Shown: piece after piece, positions 43,197-50,741 of the stretch
Layout of the letters: every line of letters begins with the position of its first letter
Numbering within the stretch: the first letter of the stretch is position 1
Source of the DNA: Halomonas sp. LBP4
GTDB taxonomy: Bacteria; Pseudomonadota; Gammaproteobacteria; Pseudomonadales; Halomonadaceae
NCBI RefSeq assembly: GCF_003202205.1
Contig: NZ_PDOG01000004.1
Coordinates: 462,641 to 526,640 of the forward strand
Length of the DNA stretch: 64,000 nt
Reading direction: 5' to 3'
The notes under the pieces: generated by a model
Database searches by the model: none
What the model saw: only the letters and a program-made list of their open reading frames with translations
Told to the model about the DNA's origin: nothing
Made by a program: the position numbers and the translations under genes

Positions 43197-44684
43197 TCAG
43201 AGGCGAATCCAGGTGGTCTTGAGTTGCGTGAACTTGTCCAGGGCGTGAAGCGACAGGTCGCGGCCAAAGCCGGACTGCTTGTAGCCGCCGAAGGGGGTGG
43301 TGAAGTCGATGGCATCGACGGTGTTCACCGAGACGGTGCCGGCCTGCAGGCGGCGCGACACCCGGTGCGCCCGGGACAGGTCCCGGGTCCATACCGAGGC
43401 GGCCAGGCCGTAGATGGAGTCGTTGGCGATGGTCACCGCCTCGTCCTCGTCGGCGAACTCGATCATCACCGCCACCGGGCCGAAGATCTCTTCCCGGGCG
43501 ATGGTCATCTGGGGAGTGACGCCCTCGAAGAGGGTCGGAATGACGAAGGCGCCCTCGGCATCCGCCGCTGGGGCCTCGCCCAGGGCCAACCTGGCGCCCT
43601 CTTCCACGCCTAGTTGGATAAAGCCGCGCACCCGCTTGGCATGATCGTTGTCGATCAGCGATCCGACCCGGGTCTCGGGATCCAGGGGATCACCCACCTT
43701 GAGCTTGGCGGCCTCCTCGACGAAGCGGGCCACGAAGGCCTCCTTGATGTCGCGCTGCACCAGGATCCGCGAGTTGGCGGAGCACACCTCGCCCTGGTTG
43801 AAGTAGATGCCCTGCACCGCGGCGGCGGCGGCGGCATCCAGGTCGCAGTCGGCGAAGATCAGGTTGGGGCTCTTGCCGCCACACTCCAGCCATACCTGCT
43901 TCATGTTGGAGGCGGCGGCGTACTCCAGGAAGCGCTTGCCGGTCGCGGTGGAACCGGTGAAGGCGAGGCAGTCCACGTCCGGGTGCAGGCCGAGCGCCTG
44001 ACCGGTGACGTGGCCATGGCCGGGCAGCACATTGAACACGCCGTCGGGCAGGCCCGCCTCCTTGGCCAGCTCGGCCAGGCGCAGGGCGGTGAGCGGCGAC
44101 TGCTCCGCCGGCTTGAGGATCACGCTATTGCCGGCGGCGAGTGCCGGGGCCAGCTTCCAGGCGGTGATATCGAGGGGGAAGTTCCAGGGGATCACCGCCG
44201 CCACCACGCCGACGGGTTCCCGGGTGATGGTGGCCAGGTTGTCGCCATCGGTGGGCGCCACCTCGCCATAGAGCTTGTCGGTGGCCTCGGCGTACCAGGC
44301 GAAGCAGCCGGCGGCACCGGGGATATCGATGCCGTGGGCATCGCTGATCGGCTTGCCGGTGTCCAGGGTCTCGAGCAGAGCCAGCTCGTCCCGATGCTCC
44401 ATCATCAAGACCGCCAGGCGCTGCAGCACCGCCTTGCGATGGGCCGGTGCGGCCCGGGACCAGGTGCCCGCCTCGAAGCTCGCGCGCGCCGCGGCCACGG
44501 TCCGGTCCACGTCCGCGGCGGTGCAGGCCGCCACCTCGCCCAGCGCCTCGCCGGTAGCCGGGTTCCAGGTAGTCAGGGTACCGCCATCGGCGCCCTCGAC
44601 ACGCTGCCCATCGATGAAGGCGCCACCGGACAGGCTCAGCCGAGTGCGCAGGTCACGCCAGTAGTAAAGATCGTGTGCCGCCAT
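43197..44684 (-). CDS. Aldehyde dehydrogenase, PuuC/KauB-like
   Basis: A 495-residue NAD(P)-dependent aldehyde dehydrogenase, probably of aminoaldehydes such as 4-aminobutyraldehyde. The catalytic residues are N168 (PWNFP), E267 (LECGGKSP) and C301 (NQGEVCSA). The N terminus YYWRDLRTRLSLSGGAFIDG matches gamma-Glu-gamma-aminobutyraldehyde dehydrogenases (PuuC). The ATG at 44684 with GGAG 8 bp upstream is preferred over a GTG three codons earlier. It heads the ALDH-APC-aminotransferase unit, whose promoter lies in the 261-bp space before the LysR gene's 3' end. Confidence 0.88.
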   Translation of the reverse strand: MAAHDLYYWRDLRTRLSLSGGAFIDGQRVEGADGGTLTTWNPATGEALGEVAACTAADVDRTVAAARASFEAGTWSRAAPAHRKAVLQRLAVLMMEHRDELALLETLDTGKPISDAHGIDIPGAAGCFAWYAEATDKLYGEVAPTDGDNLATITREPVGVVAAVIPWNFPLDITAWKLAPALAAGNSVILKPAEQSPLTALRLAELAKEAGLPDGVFNVLPGHGHVTGQALGLHPDVDCLAFTGSTATGKRFLEYAAASNMKQVWLECGGKSPNLIFADCDLDAAAAAAVQGIYFNQGEVCSANSRILVQRDIKEAFVARFVEEAAKLKVGDPLDPETRVGSLIDNDHAKRVRGFIQLGVEEGARLALGEAPAADAEGAFVIPTLFEGVTPQMTIAREEIFGPVAVMIEFADEDEAVTIANDSIYGLAASVWTRDLSRAHRVSRRLQAGTVSVNTVDAIDFTTPFGGYKQSGFGRDLSLHALDKFTQLKTTWIRL

Positions 44685-44771
44685 GGGAAGCACTCCAGTC
44701 GTCGGGGGTTGTAGTTATGGGCCTCGAGAGGCATGAATCACGCTTGGTGAGTTCACGATAGTCCTGGGGGT

Positions 44772-44798
44772 TGATTAGCTAAAATATTATTATGCTAA
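44772..44798. promoter_or_regulatory. AT-rich motif upstream of the aldehyde dehydrogenase operon, probable LysR operator
   Basis: The motif TGATTAGCTAAAATAT (44772-44787) recurs upstream of the flavin monooxygenase at 49761 with one mismatch. It forms the arm of a dyad TTAGC-N14-GCTAA (44775-44798) in otherwise GC-rich DNA, 88 bp before the aldehyde dehydrogenase start. LysR-type regulators bind such dyads. Confidence 0.5.
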
Positions 44799-44945
44799 GC
44801 CTTGCCTCAGTTTTTCTTATGCAAAAAGGAACTCAACCCGCCGGCTGCGCCGTTCATTGATAAAGGGGAAATCGTGGGCAGCGACGCCGGGCCTCGTTGG
44901 CCCAGCTCGCAGGGGCGGCAAGGCCAACAAGGCGCGCTAGTGGCG

Positions 44946-45920
44946 TCAATCCGCGTCCTGGAGTCCGATCAACGGCTCGGGTGCCTGGACGAGATAGGGC
45001 GCCAGCAGTTCCAGGGTCGGCGTCAGCGTTTCGACGTTGCAGACCAGCCGGTGCATGGCCTCGGCGGCGGGGCTCAGGCGCAGCCCGCGCAGACAGGCGA
45101 TGCCCATGGAGAGTGGCGGCGCCTCATCGTCGAGGGTCAGCGCCTTGAGCCGCCCGCCATCGAAGGCGTCGAGAGTGGTCAAGGGCGTATTGAACAGCGA
45201 GAAGCCGAAGCCGTTGGCCACCAGGCCGCGAATCATGTCCATGGACTTGGCGCGGTGAGCCACGGTGGGCGAGAGGCCCAGGAGGGAGAAGATCGAGAGG
45301 AAGTACTCGCGGCTCAGCGGCCAGTCGAGCATCACCATGGGGTACTTCACCAGCTCGGCGAGGCGCACGCTGTCGCGGCTGGCCAGGGGGTGAGCGACGC
45401 TGATCACCGCATAGGGGGGAAAGCGGTAGAGGGGCGTGAAGTCGATGCTCTCGGGGACCTGAAGGTCGTAGGTGAAGGCCAGCTCGTAGTCCCCCTTGCC
45501 CAGCCCGGCGACGATATCCGCCTGGTTCATCTCGTCGCACTGCAGGCTCACCGCCGGGTAGCGATCGGCATAGCGGCGCAGCAGCTGGGGCAGGAAGACC
45601 GGGGCGAAGGTGGGAAAGGTCACCAGGCGCAGCTCGCCGCCGATCTCCTCGCCCAGGGAAACGGCGAAGCGCTCCAGCCCCTCGGCGTCCCGTAGCAACT
45701 GCTTGGCGCGCACCAGCAATTGCTTGCCGGCCGGCGTCAGGGAGAGCCCCTGGGCGTGATGGCGCACGAAGAGCTGCAGGCCGGTGGTCTCCTCGATCTG
45801 CTGGATGGCCGCCGAGATGGAGGGCTGGGAGACATGCAACTGCCTGGCCGCCTGGGTGACGCTGGAGAGGTCGCCGGCGACGACGAAGTAGCGCAGCTGC
45901 TTGAGGGTAAAGTGACGCAT
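44946..45920 (-). CDS. LysR-family transcriptional regulator
   Basis: A 324-residue LysR-type regulator. The N-terminal helix-turn-helix covers about residues 1-60 (LKQLRYFVVAGDLSSVTQAARQLHVSQPSIS). A periplasmic-binding-like ligand domain follows from about 90. It lies between the two minus-strand gene sets of the amine module, downstream of the deacylase and upstream of the aldehyde dehydrogenase, with which it is likely connected functionally. The TGATTAGYTAAAATAT sites before the aldehyde dehydrogenase and the monooxygenase are candidate targets. The inducer is unknown. A -10-like GATAAT is seen before its start. Confidence 0.9.
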   Translation of the reverse strand: MRHFTLKQLRYFVVAGDLSSVTQAARQLHVSQPSISAAIQQIEETTGLQLFVRHHAQGLSLTPAGKQLLVRAKQLLRDAEGLERFAVSLGEEIGGELRLVTFPTFAPVFLPQLLRRYADRYPAVSLQCDEMNQADIVAGLGKGDYELAFTYDLQVPESIDFTPLYRFPPYAVISVAHPLASRDSVRLAELVKYPMVMLDWPLSREYFLSIFSLLGLSPTVAHRAKSMDMIRGLVANGFGFSLFNTPLTTLDAFDGGRLKALTLDDEAPPLSMGIACLRGLRLSPAAEAMHRLVCNVETLTPTLELLAPYLVQAPEPLIGLQDAD

Positions 45921-46021
45921 CGACGATTATCCAGGCTCGGGGGCTCGAAGCGGCGACGCCGCCCCTGCCGAGCATACCAAGGCTGGCTCGGCGGCGCCCG
46001 CCCCACTGGCCCGTCACGGCA

Positions 46022-47245
46022 CTACCCGGCGGGCGCCTGGGCCGCGCAGGCGCGATCCAGGCGCGCCACCGCCTCGGGGTCGCCCAGCGCCTCGGTCAGC
46101 CGCGCCAGGAAGGCCTCGCAGCGGCCCAACTGCTCCCGGGTCACGTACTCGTCGGGCTGATGCCCTTGGGCCATGCTGCCGGGGCCGCAGACCAGGGTGG
46201 GAATTCCCAGTTCCTGCTGGAAGAGCCCCGCCTCGGTGCCGAAGCCGATGCGCTCACGGCCCGGGTCGGCCAGCAGCGCCAGGATTACCTCCACCAGCTC
46301 GCCCTGCTCGGCCATGGCCAGGCCCGGGTAATCGCCGAGCCGGCTCAGGCTGGCCCCGGCCTCGGGATGGCGCGCCCTGAGTTCGGTATCCAGGCGTGCC
46401 ACCTCGGCCTCGAGCGGCGCCAGCAGGCGATCCGGGTCTTCGTCCGGCACGTTACGCACTTCGAAGTCGAAACGGCACTGGGCCGGCACGATATTCAGCG
46501 CCGTGCCCCCCTTGATAGTGCCCAACTGCAGGGTGGTATAGGGGATGGCGAAGCGGGTATCGAAGGGCCCGGTCTCGGCCTTGGCAGCGGCGGTGTCGGC
46601 GAACCACTGGATCAGCGGCGCCGCCGCCTGGATGGCATTGATGCCCTCCGGGGCCATGCCGGAGTGGCAAGCCTTGCCCGTCACCTCGATGCGGCCGGCC
46701 AGCTTGCCCTTGTGGGCGGTGGCCAGACGCATTGAGGTGGGCTCGCCCACCACACAGGCGGCGGGGCGCACCCAGTAGCGCTGCATAGCCGCCAGCAGGC
46801 TGCGCACTCCTACGCAGCCCACTTCCTCGTCGTGGGAAAAAGCCAGATGGATCGGCGCGGTCAGCTCGGCGCGGGCCATGGCCGGTACCGCCGCCAGCAC
46901 CGCCGCCAGGAAGCCCTTCATGTCCGCGGTGCCGCGACCATGGAGGCGCTGCCCCCTGGCGGTCAGGCAGTAGGGGTCGCTGCTCCAGGCCTGGCCGGTC
47001 ACCGGCACGGTGTCGGTATGCCCGGACAGCATCACCCCGGGGCGGTCCCGGGGGCCGATGGTGGCGTAGAGATTGGCCTTCTCGCCGCAGGCCGAAGGGA
47101 TCAGGGTCGCCTCGATGCCCTGCTCGGCGAGAGTGTCCCGCACGAAGTGAATCAGCGGCAGGTTGCTGCGCTCGCTGGTGGTATCGAAGGCGATCAGCCG
47201 CTTGAGCAACGCGACACACGCCGCCGAGGCGTCGAAGTCGCTCAT
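46022..47245 (-). CDS. M20 metallopeptidase, ArgE/acetylornithine deacetylase-like
   Basis: A 407-residue zinc deacylase of the M20 family. MLSGHTDTVPVTG holds the first His/Asp ligands, GRGTADMKGFLA the bridging Asp and HDEEVGCVG the catalytic Glu and ligand. The annotated relative ArgE removes acetyl from N-acetylornithine, but here the genes around it suggest a catabolic N-acyl amine or amide substrate. The ATG overlaps the stop of the DUF1028 gene (ATGA). Whether the true substrate is acetylornithine cannot be told from sequence; arginine genes are not nearby. Confidence 0.82.
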   Translation of the reverse strand: MSDFDASAACVALLKRLIAFDTTSERSNLPLIHFVRDTLAEQGIEATLIPSACGEKANLYATIGPRDRPGVMLSGHTDTVPVTGQAWSSDPYCLTARGQRLHGRGTADMKGFLAAVLAAVPAMARAELTAPIHLAFSHDEEVGCVGVRSLLAAMQRYWVRPAACVVGEPTSMRLATAHKGKLAGRIEVTGKACHSGMAPEGINAIQAAAPLIQWFADTAAAKAETGPFDTRFAIPYTTLQLGTIKGGTALNIVPAQCRFDFEVRNVPDEDPDRLLAPLEAEVARLDTELRARHPEAGASLSRLGDYPGLAMAEQGELVEVILALLADPGRERIGFGTEAGLFQQELGIPTLVCGPGSMAQGHQPDEYVTREQLGRCEAFLARLTEALGDPEAVARLDRACAAQAPAG

Positions 47246-47916
47246 CGGTCGTCCCCCGGCACCCCATAGCCCGGTGCCTGGTTGGGATCGATGGCGCGGC
47301 AGACATAGGCGTCGCGCTGGGGGCGGTAGGCCTGCCATACCATGCGCAATTCCTGGATGGGTGCGATATGCCAGTCCACCCGCAGGTCCACCACCGGCCA
47401 GCTGGCCCGGTCGGTCACCTTGAGCCCCGCCGAATGCACCGGCCCCATCTCGCCACCGTCGGCCTGCGCTGCCTCCAGCGCCGCCAGCAACCGCTCGGCG
47501 AGCTCACCCTCGTGGCGCTCGAAGGTCTCCACCAGGGCATCGATCACCGCGGTGTCAGCCAGCATATTTCCACCGGCCGCGCAGTCACGCCCCTGGCGAG
47601 TAGCGTGGATTCCCAGGGTCTCTGCACCGCTATGCACGGCGCTGCGCCCCTCGGCATCCAGTACCTGAAGCTGGCGCCATTCGGGGAAACGTTCCTCCTC
47701 GACGAGGCGCGCCAGCACCGTGTCGGCGTCCAGGCCCTGGGCCAGCAGCTCGGTGCCGCGCTGGCCCAGCACCGGGTTGGTGACGTTCTGGGTCAAGACC
47801 ACCCCGCGCCCCGGGGCGATAAAGGGGCAGCGACTGGCCACGCAGATGCTCGATGAACTGATGGCGGTGCCGAACTGGCCGGTCTCGCGGCAGAAGCCGG
47901 CGATGGAAAAGGTCAT
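47242..47916 (-). CDS. DUF1028 family protein (probable Ntn-type hydrolase)
   Basis: A 224-residue protein with the DUF1028 N terminus TFSIAGFCRETGQFGTAISS and the following ASRCPFIAPGRGVVLTQN. Members have an Ntn-hydrolase-like fold and are thought to cleave amides, but none is firmly characterised to my knowledge. The ATG overlaps the ridA stop (ATGA), and its own stop overlaps the M20 gene in the same way, so monooxygenase, RidA, DUF1028 and deacylase form a tight unit. This supports joint action on one nitrogen compound. Confidence 0.82.
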   Translation of the reverse strand: MTFSIAGFCRETGQFGTAISSSSICVASRCPFIAPGRGVVLTQNVTNPVLGQRGTELLAQGLDADTVLARLVEEERFPEWRQLQVLDAEGRSAVHSGAETLGIHATRQGRDCAAGGNMLADTAVIDALVETFERHEGELAERLLAALEAAQADGGEMGPVHSAGLKVTDRASWPVVDLRVDWHIAPIQELRMVWQAYRPQRDAYVCRAIDPNQAPGYGVPGDDR

Positions 47917-48341
47917 AGGGCGCCCTCCTTGTCTTCCGGGATCACGGCGATCACATCGATCTCCATCAGCCACTCCGGCTGGGCCAGACCCGCCACCACC
48001 AGGCCGGTGGAGATGGGATAGACCCCCTTGAGCCACTGCCCCACCTCCCGGTAGACCGGCTCGCGGAAACGCGGGTCGGTGATATAGGTGGTGGTCTTGA
48101 CGATATGGCTGAGGTCGCTGCCAGCTTCTTCCAACAGCTGCTTGACGTTCTTCATCGCCTGGTTGGCCTGGGCTTCGGGGTCGCCCAGGCCGACCAGGCG
48201 CCCCTCGAAGTCGGTACCCACCTGGCCACGCACATAAACAGTGTTGCCTGCCCGCACAGCCTGGCAGAGATCGTTATCCAGGCTCTGGTTGGGATATGTC
48301 GCCTTGGTATTGAACATGCGGATTCGGGTATGCGTCGGCAT
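47913..48341 (-). CDS. RidA family enamine/imine deaminase
   Basis: A 142-residue RidA (YjgF/YER057c/UK114) family protein. It has VRGQVGTDFEGRLVG, EAQANQAMKNVKQLLEEAG and the C-terminal PEWLMEIDVIAVIP, typical for the trimeric family; an arginine in NLDRCVK-like loops is replaced, so it may be a specialised subgroup. RidA proteins hydrolyse reactive enamines and imines released by amino acid or amine oxidation. AAGGAG lies 6 bp before the ATG. The place behind a flavin monooxygenase suggests hydrolysis of an imine product. Confidence 0.85.
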   Translation of the reverse strand: MPTHTRIRMFNTKATYPNQSLDNDLCQAVRAGNTVYVRGQVGTDFEGRLVGLGDPEAQANQAMKNVKQLLEEAGSDLSHIVKTTTYITDPRFREPVYREVGQWLKGVYPISTGLVVAGLAQPEWLMEIDVIAVIPEDKEGAL

Positions 48342-48402
48342 CGACGGCTCCTTGGTCCTGCTGAAGCAATAAAGGAGGGAGGCGGAGCGCCTCCCCACGG
48401 GC

Positions 48403-49707
48403 TTACTCGACGGTCACTGCTCGGCGCGGCGAGGCATCATCCTCGGCCCGGCGCTGGGCCTCGGCGTGGTAGGCCAGGTACTTGCGCTGGGTGGCGATGT
48501 GATCGGCGATATGCTTGGCGTCGTGCCACACCCCCCAGATAAAGCTGGAGCCACGCCGGGACAGCCAGGGCAGGCCGACGAAGTAGACGCCGGGCTCGCG
48601 GGTAACGCCGCGCTGGTGCCGGGGTTTGCCGTTCTCGTCGAAGGCGTCCACCTTCAACCAGCGGTAGTCCACCGTGAAGCCGGTGGCCCAGACGATGGCG
48701 CCGATTCCGGCCTCGGCCAGGGCGAGCTCCAGCACCGGCTCGGTCACGCAGGTCGGGTCGGCGGGGATGCGCCGCGCTTCCGGCTCCTCCGGCAAGTCGA
48801 GGCCATTACGGCGGGCATAGTCGTCGGCGGCATCCAGCATCGACAGGTAATTGGCGTCGCCGGCGGCCAGGTTGTCGGCCAGGTCGGATTCGAAGGTCAC
48901 CTTGCCGTCGGCAAAGGCCCGGGTGCGCCCGACCAGGGTCATGCCCTGGTGGGCCAGCTCGCGGAAGTCGATGGTCTTGCCGCCATCGGCCCCGCTCACC
49001 GCGATGGTGACGTGCTCGGTACCGGGCCGCATCATCTCGGCATCCCACTCGCCGAGCACCCCCAGCCACCAGCAGAAATCGCGACCCCGGTAGGCGCGGG
49101 GCGGACGATCGTGGGGCCCCACCGAGAGGTAGACCCGCCGGCCCGAGCGCTGCAGCTCCTCGGCGATCTGCACCCCGGAGGAACCGGCGCCCACCACCAA
49201 CGCCGCCCCTTCCGGCAACTGCTCGGGATTACGATACTCGGCGGAGTGAATCTGCGTGAAGGCCTCGTCGTCGGGTGCGATGGGAGGAATCACCGGCGTC
49301 TGGAAGGGACCGGTGGCAGCCACCACCCGATTGGCCTCGATGACCCCATCGGAGGTCTCGACAGTGAAGCCCGGCCGGCCAGTGTTGCGCTCCACCGACC
49401 TGACCTCGACCCCAGTGCGGATGGGGGCCTGGATCTTCTCGGCATAGGCCTCGAAATAGGCCGCCACCCGCTCCTTCGAGGCGAAGGCATCCGGGTCCAG
49501 GTCGTCGAACTCGAGCCCCGGGAAGCGATCGTGCCAGGCAGGACCATTGGCCACCAGGGAGTCCCAGCGACGGGTGCGCCAGGCCTCGGCGATACGGTTG
49601 CGCTCCAGTACCAGGTGGGGCACGCCCTGATTGCTCAAGTGTTCGCTCATGGCCACGCCGGCCTGACCGGCGCCAACCACCAGCGTATCGACGCTTTCGA
49701 CTGTCAT
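48403..49707 (-). CDS. Flavin-containing monooxygenase (CzcO/BVMO-like)
   Basis: A 434-residue FAD- and NAD(P)H-dependent monooxygenase. The FAD motif VVGAGQAGVAMSEHL is near residue 11 and the NADPH motif VVGAGSSGVQIAEEL near 165. WRTRRWDSLVANGPAWHDRFPG matches the flavoprotein group often labelled as potassium-transport associated CzcO. The start has AAGGAGA 8 bp upstream. An in-frame GTG 36 bp further upstream lacks one. The family oxidises amines, sulfides or ketones; context (RidA, deacylase, aminotransferase) suggests N-oxygenation or oxidative attack on a nitrogen compound, which is inference. Confidence 0.83.
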   Translation of the reverse strand: MTVESVDTLVVGAGQAGVAMSEHLSNQGVPHLVLERNRIAEAWRTRRWDSLVANGPAWHDRFPGLEFDDLDPDAFASKERVAAYFEAYAEKIQAPIRTGVEVRSVERNTGRPGFTVETSDGVIEANRVVAATGPFQTPVIPPIAPDDEAFTQIHSAEYRNPEQLPEGAALVVGAGSSGVQIAEELQRSGRRVYLSVGPHDRPPRAYRGRDFCWWLGVLGEWDAEMMRPGTEHVTIAVSGADGGKTIDFRELAHQGMTLVGRTRAFADGKVTFESDLADNLAAGDANYLSMLDAADDYARRNGLDLPEEPEARRIPADPTCVTEPVLELALAEAGIGAIVWATGFTVDYRWLKVDAFDENGKPRHQRGVTREPGVYFVGLPWLSRRGSSFIWGVWHDAKHIADHIATQRKYLAYHAEAQRRAEDDASPRRAVTVE

Positions 49708-49760
49708 GGGCGGTGTCTCCTTCGGTGATGTTGTTATTCCCACACCTTAGGCGCGCCCCA

Positions 49761-49776
49761 TGATTAGTTAAAATAT
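49761..49776. promoter_or_regulatory. Copy of the AT-rich motif upstream of the monooxygenase
   Basis: TGATTAGTTAAAATAT matches the motif at 44772 at 15 of 16 bases. It lies 54 bp before the monooxygenase ATG, in the 146-bp spacer beyond the LuxR gene. Together the two sites suggest one regulator for both operons. Confidence 0.5.
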
Positions 49777-49853
49777 AGTTATTATTGTCTTTGGATCAGA
49801 AAAACAGATTCTCTGCCCGCGGCCGGGCGGGCCACTCGGAACACGATGGCCCG

Positions 49854-50621
49854 TCACTGCCGCCGACACAGCGCCACCAGCCGCGCCTTGGAGGGCACGC
49901 CCAGCTTGGCATAGGCGCGCTTGCGGTAGGTTTCCGCCGTCGACACGGCGATATTGAGCTCGGCGGCGGCGGTCTTGAGAGTGTGGCCGCGCAGCAGGAA
50001 GAGGCAGAGCTGGCGCTCGCGTTCGGAGAGCGGGGCGAGCACGGCGGCCTCCTCGGCGCTGGGCTGCTGGGAGACGGGGCGGGCGGTCGCGTAGTGGCGG
50101 CGTATCAGGCTGGCGAGCAGCGGTGCCATGGCGTCCAGGCCGGCCAGGTCGGCCGTCGAGAAGGCGCCGGTATCGCTGCCGCGATAGAGATTGAGGGTAT
50201 AGGCGACCTCGGCCTCGCGGACGGTCAGGGCAACCTTGTCCACCAGGTCGGGGAAGGCGAACAGGTGGCCGCGGTAGGCCGGTGGCATCTCCTCGGCCCG
50301 CATCGGGGCGAGCCCCACCCGGGGGGCATCGTCGCTGGCCTGGCGCAGCCCCCGGTAGTTGGGATCCTGGCGGAACAGGCCGTCGGTATAGAGCCGGGCC
50401 AGGCGTCCGGCCATGCGCGGCTGGCGCTCGTTGGCGGCCAGCAGGCAGTCGACCCCATCTGCGTCGTCGTAGGCGAAGATCATGCACTGCTCGATGCGCG
50501 CCGTGTCACGCAGCAGCGCCAGCAGGTGGGTCTCGAAGGCCGGATCGCCCAGGGCCTCGATGCAGGCGGCCACGGAGGACATCAGCGAGGGCCAGTCGGT
50601 CGAGGGGCGAGGGGCGGTCAT
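49854..50621 (-). CDS. LuxR-family regulator
   Basis: A 255-residue regulator with a C-terminal LuxR/FixJ-type helix-turn-helix (about residues 195-250; LSERERQLCLFLLRGHTLKT, NIAVSTAETYRKRAYAKLGV). The N-terminal domain (about 1-190) is not an acyl-homoserine-lactone domain I can recognise and has no receiver Asp pattern. It diverges from the FAD hydroxylase across 120 bp containing a 7-bp dyad. It probably controls that hydroxylase, but could also act on the neighbouring amine module. Confidence 0.85.
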   Translation of the reverse strand: MTAPRPSTDWPSLMSSVAACIEALGDPAFETHLLALLRDTARIEQCMIFAYDDADGVDCLLAANERQPRMAGRLARLYTDGLFRQDPNYRGLRQASDDAPRVGLAPMRAEEMPPAYRGHLFAFPDLVDKVALTVREAEVAYTLNLYRGSDTGAFSTADLAGLDAMAPLLASLIRRHYATARPVSQQPSAEEAAVLAPLSERERQLCLFLLRGHTLKTAAAELNIAVSTAETYRKRAYAKLGVPSKARLVALCRRQ

Positions 50622-50652
50622 GCGGTCTCTCCTGGGCAGTGCTGCCCTCTCT

Positions 50653-50673
50653 TGTCCCGGCTTTTACGGGACA
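50653..50673. promoter_or_regulatory. Dyad in the LuxR / hydroxylase divergent promoter
   Basis: TGTCCCG-N7-CGGGACA is a perfect 7-bp inverted repeat. It lies 31 bp from the luxR start and 68 bp from the hydroxylase start, a likely binding site for the LuxR protein. Confidence 0.55.
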
Positions 50674-50741
50674 GGCATGGGGCTCTCGGCGGGATATGCT
50701 GCGTGATAGCTGATCCGACAACCATAACAGGAGCCCGCCCC

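Noticed and set aside
45993..46037. 10-bp inverted repeat across the stop codon of the M20 gene
   Set aside because: The loop is 25 bases and no T-run follows; in such GC-rich DNA this is not convincing as a terminator.
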